From Panopea generosa (lineage: Eukaryota; Mollusca; Bivalvia; Adapedonta; Hiatellidae): a stretch of DNA of 64,000 bases. Shown here one piece after another: positions 57,049 to 64,000 of the stretch. Positions within the stretch are counted from its first letter, which is position 1. The number at the start of each line of letters is the position of its first letter. The notes under the pieces are model-generated. The model did no database searches. It saw only the letters and a program-made list of their open reading frames with translations, and had not been told where the DNA came from. The position numbers were made by a program, and so were the translations under genes. The DNA is taken from NCBI GenBank assembly GCA_029582155.1, contig CM055899.1, positions 84,290,056 through 84,354,055 of the forward strand. The letters are read 5' to 3'.

Positions 57049-59719
57049 CTTTTATATCTTTCTTTCTCCGTATTGAGTGATAATGATCCATATATTATGT
57101 AAGATTAGTTTGCCTGCAGGCTCGTTGGTCCCATTGTCTGGTTTACACACACCAAAGTGCCATTGTTGTGAAAAATCACGTGCACATTCAGTATGAACGC
57201 GAGAGGTGAGTAAAATATTCACTCAAATATCGTGTACCTTGGCAGGTGGTGTTTTATATCAGTTTGGACAGGCCACTCGGACGGACCACAGGTATTTTGA
57301 ATTATGAATTTTGTAGATAGTAATTTCATTTCATATTTAGATGTATTTTATTACTGGTTGTTTTGAAAAGATCATAACAATAAGATGGGAGTGTAATTTA
57401 CAAAGCACGGTATACTTTCTATCCTTCGTTTCTCGTGCAGTAAAGTTATTATGCATCACGTGCAAATTTGGAGGGAAAATATTTGATGTTCGTTTTTCTT
57501 CTTAAAACATCTCAAAATGTTTTGTTTATAACCCGATATGGAATGATCCGGTATATAGATGTAGTTTAGTTTAAACATGTTGTATTTTAAATTGTTGCTC
57601 GTTTTTATATATTTTTGCAAGCGGCCGGCACGTGTGTCTAGATGTGTAGTTGGGGTGATATGCTACTAATGCTACTTTTGTTCATGTTATTTTTATTGTT
57701 GTCGCTGTAACCTCAGTCGATTTGTTGTTATAAGTGTTGATATTTTCGTCAGAGCTGAAACTAAACTTGAACCATTGTTTTATGGCTACGTGCGGGAGTG
57801 GGGTTGCAAGGAATTAGAGATCCATTTAGGTCCGTTGGTTGATTATAAATTCGAAATATAATCGTGTCTTTCAGCCAGACGAACATTTCGATAAAACCCG
57901 ATGCTTTGTTAGTGCGCGCGTTGTTTATGCTAGTTTTACCTAAAATGGTACATATGTGTCCAGTAAAGTTAAAAAAATACACAAACTACACTTCAGCCTA
58001 AATTACTCTACATTCAAACCAATTATATAGGGGTCAACGTTCATTTAATCTAAATAAGAATTTGTCTAAACAATTGCATTACGTCTTTGATTTCTTTAGG
58101 AATAAAATACTCGTGTCTTATGAACAAAATAATTTGTTTTATTTGAAGAAAATGTATTGCAGTGAAAAACATTGACACAACTATACATTTCAAAAATTTT
58201 AAAGATTGAACAAGGGGTCTACATTATGTGTCCAGAGAGGAAAGTCAAAGCTCTACATCGCATTATGCAAAATAATTAGGGTTCAAACTCTACATCATAT
58301 GTCTAAAAAGAGGGTTCACAACTGTGGCACATATGTACTAGTCAACATATAAGGAGTGACTTAATTGCATAGGCCTCTATGTCTCTACTTTAATGCAATA
58401 AAAATGCGTGGGTGTTAAGTCGGGCGCCGTCCATGTGTTTGTGCGCCAGTTGTTGTGGGTTTGTTGTTTTTTTTTATCAAAAATGTGTTGTCAATTTGAA
58501 AATAAAAAATAATAAATTTTAAATGGAGAAAAAAGATTCTCGAAAATAGTAATCCTTATAAACAATATGAACATACCCATATGTTTGATTTACTATTTGA
58601 CACCATACATGCATCTGGTTATATCGTTTTTTTGTGTTGTTGAAATAATTACATTTGCTATCCCAATTACTAGCCACGTGATGATAACAATAATCACTAA
58701 GTACCTAAGCAGCCCAGTTTTTATTGACCGGAAATGGATGTCAGGCGTATGTTTAGGTGTAACCCCACCATTGATTTTTGTTCTTTATTCTATAGTAAAT
58801 AATAAAAGTTTGAAGGCTTGTCATTCATAGAGGGTTCCAAATGAAAGAAGTGAAACCTACATTTTACTGTTTGTCAACCTCTGCACTATCAAAATATGAT
58901 GAGAAAAGTAGGGGTCATGTGTCATATAAGAGATTTTTTTCCTGCTCAGTGTGTACACTGGTGACAAAGTGAAAGTAGACTTCCGAAATCATGAATTCAT
59001 ACCCCAATTTCCAAGCATCATTTTTTTTTTCTAAATTCACAATTCAAACATCACAATGCTATCAAAATGTTCAAAATACATCAATAATGCCATTCAAATA
59101 AAAAAATGAGCATTAAAATAAGGAAAATGCATTTTTTAGAAGAAGAATTGAGGATTATTTACAACCGCCATTATGCGACTACCCACGGAAGCACTTCCTT
59201 TTTGCAATGGTGGCACTATGCCTTTACAGAATTTTCAAATGATATTTGGGAACAAATTGTCTCACAATAATTGGTTTTAACGGTATTGTTAAGTACCAGT
59301 ATTTGTAAGAGTGAAATTTATATGTATTGAAGCTGAAATATGCAGCGCATGTATGATGACAAAAGATTCTCGACTGGTTTTTAATTGCTTAAAACCGAAG
59401 AATCGTCTGATATGCCATGATTTTATTTGAGTACTAAAAGTAGCTTGAAAGATAACATTTTATTTTTGTGAGGTTATTGTACAATTAAATAATAAGTTCC
59501 CTATATTAGCATCACATATTGCTTTGCGTGACACTTAGATATGAGTACTGTGTTAAAATATAATTTTATGCATAATTATTGAATGTGGTGATATTATATG
59601 TTCGTCCTTCCGTACGTCCGTCTATATGTCTGTCCGTCCATATATACATATGCACCATGTGGCCTCAACTCCTCCTATTATTTAAAGAGTTGTGTTCCAT
59701 TTTTATGCCCCCCCCTACC
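57049..59719. other. Intergenic, possible promoter-proximal donor near 57209, otherwise no gene
   Basis: At about 57194 ATGAACGCGAGAG|GTGAGT gives a very short start-plus-donor arrangement, and CCACAG|GTATTT lies near 57291. Without neighbouring exons neither is called. An 87-codon hydrophobic frame at 58567-58830 has no recognised family. Confidence 0.25.
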
Positions 59720-61560
59720 CCCCAAAAAAAACTTTTGTCATGCATAGATGGATTTTAATGATACTTGCCACAAATGCTCAACACAACATGATGATGTGGT
59801 GCTAGTAAGACCAACACCCGTAACTCAAAGGTCAAGGCCACTATTTGAGTTTGTTTGACAACGCTTCAAGTTTGTGTGAGATTTCGTGTCCGGCTTGTAA
59901 CTTTGTCATGCATAGATGGATTTTATAAATACTTGCTACAAATGATCAACATGACATGATGACGTGTCGCAAGTAAGACCACACCTGTACCTCAAAGGTC
60001 ATGGTCACAATTTGAGTTTGTTTAACAACACTTTGAGTCTGTGAGATTTTGTGTCCGACGTGTAACTTTGTCATGCATAGATGGATTTTAATGATTCTGG
60101 CTACAATTGCTCAACATAACATGACGACGTGTCGCGTGTAAGACCCACACCTGTACCTCAAAGTTCAAGGTATCAGTTTGAGTTTAACAACACTTTGAGT
60201 CTGTGTGAGATTTCATGTCCAGTCTGCAACCTTGTCTTGAATAGATGAATTTTTATAAATACTTGTTATAAATGATCAACATAACATGATGACGTGTTGC
60301 ATTTAATACCCAAACTCCAACTTCAAAGGTCAAGGTCACAATTTAACTTTGTTTGACAACACTTTCAGTCATTTTGACATTCCTTGTCCGGTCTGTCATC
60401 TATGTATAAATTTTATAAACATTTGGCTTAGTTGATCAACATGACATAATTAAGTGTTGCATGTAAGACCAAGAACCTTTCTTCAAAGATCAAGGTCATA
60501 CTTTCTATTTGTTGGATTGTGTCTCTGGCCCCAGTTTCACTAAACATCTCAACATGAGATTTTCCTCAACAATTTTTTTTTAAATGCTATAATTTCATTT
60601 ACATTGATCATTTTGCATGTTATCCTTTACCTATGTGTAAATAGTGTTCTGCCTTCAGTTTGTATATTACTTTAATGTGGGATGAGTTCAAGTAAATTGT
60701 TTAGAGAAATTGAGATTTTTGAATTGAGGACAATCTCAGCTTGAGAAGTTTAGTGAAACCAAACCCTGGTCTGTGACTTTGCCTTTAACTTGGCTTAATT
60801 TATCAAGATGACATGACGACGTGTCATAAGTAAGACCTAGACCCATACTTCAAGGTCAAGGTCACACTTTTAGTATGTATGACAACACTTTAAATCTGTT
60901 TCAGATTTAAAGTCTGTCCTTTAACTTTATAATACATGGATGGATTTCAAAAACACTTTGCTCAATTTATCAACAATTGATCTGTAACTTAGTCTTAAAT
61001 TTAGGGATTTTAAAATAGCTTGACACAAGTGATCAGCATGTCATGATGATGTTTCAGCAGCATTTAACTGTTGAAATACCCAGACCATTACATCAGATGT
61101 CAAGGTCAAGGTAACACAAAGGTCAAGGTCACACTTTAATGTAAAAAAACATGAAATTGCATGTCTAATCTGAAACATCAGTCCATTACTCTTTATATTC
61201 ATGGATACACTACCTATTACAACATAATTATACTGTTACTTTTCAACGACCATTTGGGGGGCATGCGACACTTACCAGTGACATTTCTTGTTCTGACTTA
61301 AAATATTTCATATACATAATATTATGTACCTTGTGGCTTCAAATTCTCCTACAGTTTTTATTCAATTATAATCAAACTTGCTACAGAATCACCATCATCT
61401 GAACAAGAGCATATTGTCAAGATTTTTCACCAAGAATATTATTCAAGGAGTTATGCTTCCTTTATCTGATTAAAAAAATATTTCATATACATATGTACCT
61501 TGTGGCCTCAACTCCTATAGTTTTCATCCGATTCTTATCAAACTTGTTATATACTGGTCA
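59720..61560 (+). repeat. Dispersed-type repeat, about 160-bp degenerate tandem units with AGGTCA pairs
   Basis: Units read GTCATGCATAGATGGATTTT, a GATCAACATGACATGATGAC block, AGTAAGACC and CTCAAAGGTCAAGGTCACA. They recur about every 150-190 bp (for example 59735, 59908, 60070, 60230), then become more scattered. From what I know, this kind of repeat is common in bivalve genomes. A late part (61300-61560) has another twofold repeat with TATGTACCTTGTGGC. No coding frame. Confidence 0.75.
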
Positions 61561-62043
61561 TACCTAATACGCGAGTCTAAATTTGTTTTCGACCATGTAA
61601 AGAATGGCGTCAATAATAAAATGTAATAAGGTTACTTAAATATGCTGGGTAATAAACAGTTGCCTATACGCAATGCAACCAAATTCCGATATTAACGGAA
61701 GTTGGAGCTTTGCGCATGTCTTCCCAGATTGTTAAAATAGGTATATCGCGGTATTAGGTATACAAGGGATACAACATCACCATCTGAACAAGGGCATATT
61801 GTAAGTGGGGGCACCCATGTACTAATCGGACATATTTCTTGTTATGTATATCTTCATTTCCTTTAATTGTTGTTTTATATCCTAATGAATGTTATAATTG
61901 CCATCTTGATTCTAATGCTATTTGTCTATTGAAAAGGGAAGGCTGTAACTAATGTTGCTAGATCTTGTGGCCCAACTTGTTTGCCTATTATGTGAATGCA
62001 ATATATTATGTTTAAACAAAGAGAGACTTAGTGCATATTAAAG
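61561..62043. other. Intergenic, no gene seen
   Basis: AT-rich spacer between the repeat and the terminal array. Confidence 0.4.
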
Positions 62044-64000
62044 ATGTCGCAATGGATATGGTAAGTACCTAGGGAATGACTGTACATGAGGAGTATTGAC
62101 CAATGGATATGGTAAGTACCTAGGGAATGACTGTTCATGAGGAGTATTGACCAATAGATATGGTAAGTACCTAGGGAATGACTGTTCATGAGGAGTATTG
62201 ACCAATAGATATGGTAAGTACCTAGGGAATGACTGTTCATGAGGAGTATTGACCAATGGATATGGTAAGTACCTAGGGAATGACTGTACATGAGGAGTAT
62301 TGACCAATGGATATGGTAAGTACCTAGGGAATGACTGTTCATGAGGAGTATTGACCAATAGATATGGTAAGTACCTAGGGAATGACTGTTCATGAGGAGT
62401 ATTGACCAATGGATATGGTAAGTACCTAGGGAATGACTGTTCATGAGGAGTATTGACCAATGGATATGGTAAGTACCTAGGGAATGACTGTTCATGAGGA
62501 GTATTGACCAATGGATATGGTAAGTACCTAGGGAATGACTGTTCATGAGGAGCATTGACCAATAGATATGGTAAGTACCTAGGGAGTGACTGGATATGGT
62601 AAGTACCTAGGGAATGACTGTACATGAGGAGTATTGACCAATGGATATGGTAAGTACCTAGGGAATGACTGTTCATGAGGAGCATTGACCAATGGATGTG
62701 GTAAGTACCTAGGGAATGACTGTACATGAGGAGTATTGACCAATGGATGTGGAAAGTACCTAGGGAATGACTGTTCATGAGGAGCATTGACCAATAGATA
62801 TGGTAAGTACCTAGGGAGTGACTGGATATGGTAAGTACCTAGGGAATGACTGTACATGAGGAGTATTGACCAATGGATATGGTAAGTACATAGGAAATGA
62901 CTGTTCATGAGGAGCATTGACCAACAGATATGGTAAGTACCTAGGGAGTGACTGGATATGGTAAGTACCTAGGGAATGACTGTACATGAGGAGTATTGAC
63001 CAATAGATATGGTAAGTACCTAGGGAATGACTGTTCATGAGGAGTATTGACCAATGGATATGGTAAGTACCTAGGGAATGACTGTACATGAGGAGTTTTG
63101 AACAATGGATATGGTAAGTACCGAGGGAATGACTGTTCATGAGGAGTATTGACCAATGGATGTGGTAAGTACCTAGGGAATGACTGTACATGAGAAGTAT
63201 TGAACAATGGATATGGTAAGTACCTAGGGAATGACTGTACATGAGGAGTTTTGAACAATGGATATGGTAAGTACCTAGGGAATGACTGATATGGTAAGTA
63301 CCTAGGGAATGACTGTACATGAGGAGCATTGACCAATGGATATGGTAAGTACCTAGGGAATGACTGTTCATGAGGAGTATTGACCAATGGATGTGGTAAG
63401 TACCTAGGGAATGACTGTACATGAGAAGTATTGAACAATGGATATGGTAAGTACCTAGGGAATGACTGTACATGAGGAGTTTTGAACAATGGATATGGTA
63501 AGTACCTAGGGAATGACTGATATGGTAAGTACCTAGGGAATGACTGTACATGAGGAGCATTGACCAATGGATATGGTAAGTACCTAGGGAATGACTGTAC
63601 ATGAGGAGCATTGACCAATAGATATGGTAAGTACCTAGGAAATGACTGTACATGAGGAGTATTGACCAATGGATATGGTAAGTACCTAGGGAATGACTGT
63701 ACATGAGGAGTATTGACCAATGGATATGGTAAGTACCTAGGGAATGACTGTACATGAGGAGTATTGACCAATGGATATGGTAAGTACCTAGGGAATGACT
63801 GTACATGAGGAGTTTTGAACAATGGATATGGTAAGTACCTAGGGAATGACTGATATGGTAAGTACCTAGGGAATGACTGTACATGAGGAGTATTGACCAA
63901 TGGATATGGTTAGTACCTAGGGAACGACTGTACATGAGGAGTATTGACCAATGGATATGGTAAGTACCTAGGGAATGACTGTACATGAGGAGTATTGAGC
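62044..64000 (+). repeat. 51-bp minisatellite with a splice-donor core in each unit, runs off the window
   Basis: The unit is GGATATGGTAAGTACCTAGG, GAATGACTGTTCATGAGGAG and TATTGACCAAT, period 51 bp, about 38 full units plus short deleted forms where GACTGATATGGTAAG joins two units. 51 bp equals 17 codons and the minus strand lacks stops, so long 17-residue repeat frames are open there (up to 391 codons). A periodic deleted unit near 62590, 62825, 62950, 63285, 63520 and 63850 indicates higher-order organisation. The right end is not in the window. Confidence 0.95.

Noticed and set aside
58567..58830. 87-codon hydrophobic frame
   Set aside because: AT-rich, no family recognised, no splice or polyadenylation context; hydrophobic frames are expected by chance in T-rich sequence.
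62028..63986. Minus-strand frames up to 391 codons with 17-residue repeats
   Set aside because: Result of the 51-bp array; two frames are open at once and units are nearly identical at all codon positions, so no coding selection is visible.

Overview
This is an AT-rich, gene-poor, repeat-dense animal genomic window, most likely from a mollusc and probably a bivalve. The support is indirect: tRNA-derived SINEs, a short inverted-repeat element starting TACAGT(T/C)AAACCTGT, the AGGTCAAGGTCA-containing dispersed repeat near 60 kb, and long minisatellites in AT-rich sequence with canonical GT-AG introns. I cannot name the species. There is no bacterial, phage or viral gene content, and most long open frames are products of tandem repeats whose period is a multiple of three or lacks stops.

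The most interesting content is a same-strand family of tiny proteins with a BH3-like motif, the death-domain signature of BH3-only BCL-2 antagonists. Three intact members lie at 2252-2449, 7178-7423 and 25236-25463. Each has a short N-terminus starting Met-(Glu/Asp)-(Ser/Thr), a G-(C/S)-Q-L-R-x-(I/M)-G-D core, a basic or polar linker and a hydrophobic C-terminal segment. In each, the stop codon is followed within 1-15 nt by a good splice donor, so the genes appear to share an intron just after the stop. Two further copies, at 32712-32913 and 39986-40222, are broken, both exactly at the BH3 Gly-Asp core (a 1-nt insertion and an Asp-to-stop change).

Layout. 0-14 kb: BH3-like genes 1 and 2 among SINEs, a MITE-like element and simple repeats. 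14.96-18.6 kb: a satellite of 50-bp units that grades into a 249-bp higher-order repeat. 18.6-22.4 kb: several tRNA-derived SINEs. 22.6-49.8 kb: three diverged, directly repeated duplicons (A about 22.6-31.0, B about 31.9-36.7, C about 36.7-49.8 kb), each carrying one BH3-like locus. Differences between duplicons come largely from minisatellite growth: single units in A are a roughly 70-copy 40-bp array and a four-copy 63-bp array in C. 50.9-54 kb: two coding-looking exons with splice donors, at 51081-51364 (+) and 53656-53902 (-), of unknown family, and a strong hairpin. 54.3-56.7 kb: 48-bp and 23/33-bp minisatellites. 59.7-61.6 kb: a dispersed repeat carrying direct AGGTCA half-sites. 62.04-64.0 kb: a 51-bp array with a near-perfect 5' splice site in every unit, running off the window.

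If expressed, the BH3-like proteins would be expected to bind BCL-2-type proteins at mitochondria or ER and promote apoptosis. The family, the tandem duplication and the repeated loss of the BH3 core suggest a fast-evolving birth-and-death cluster. All functional statements are inference from sequence reading alone.
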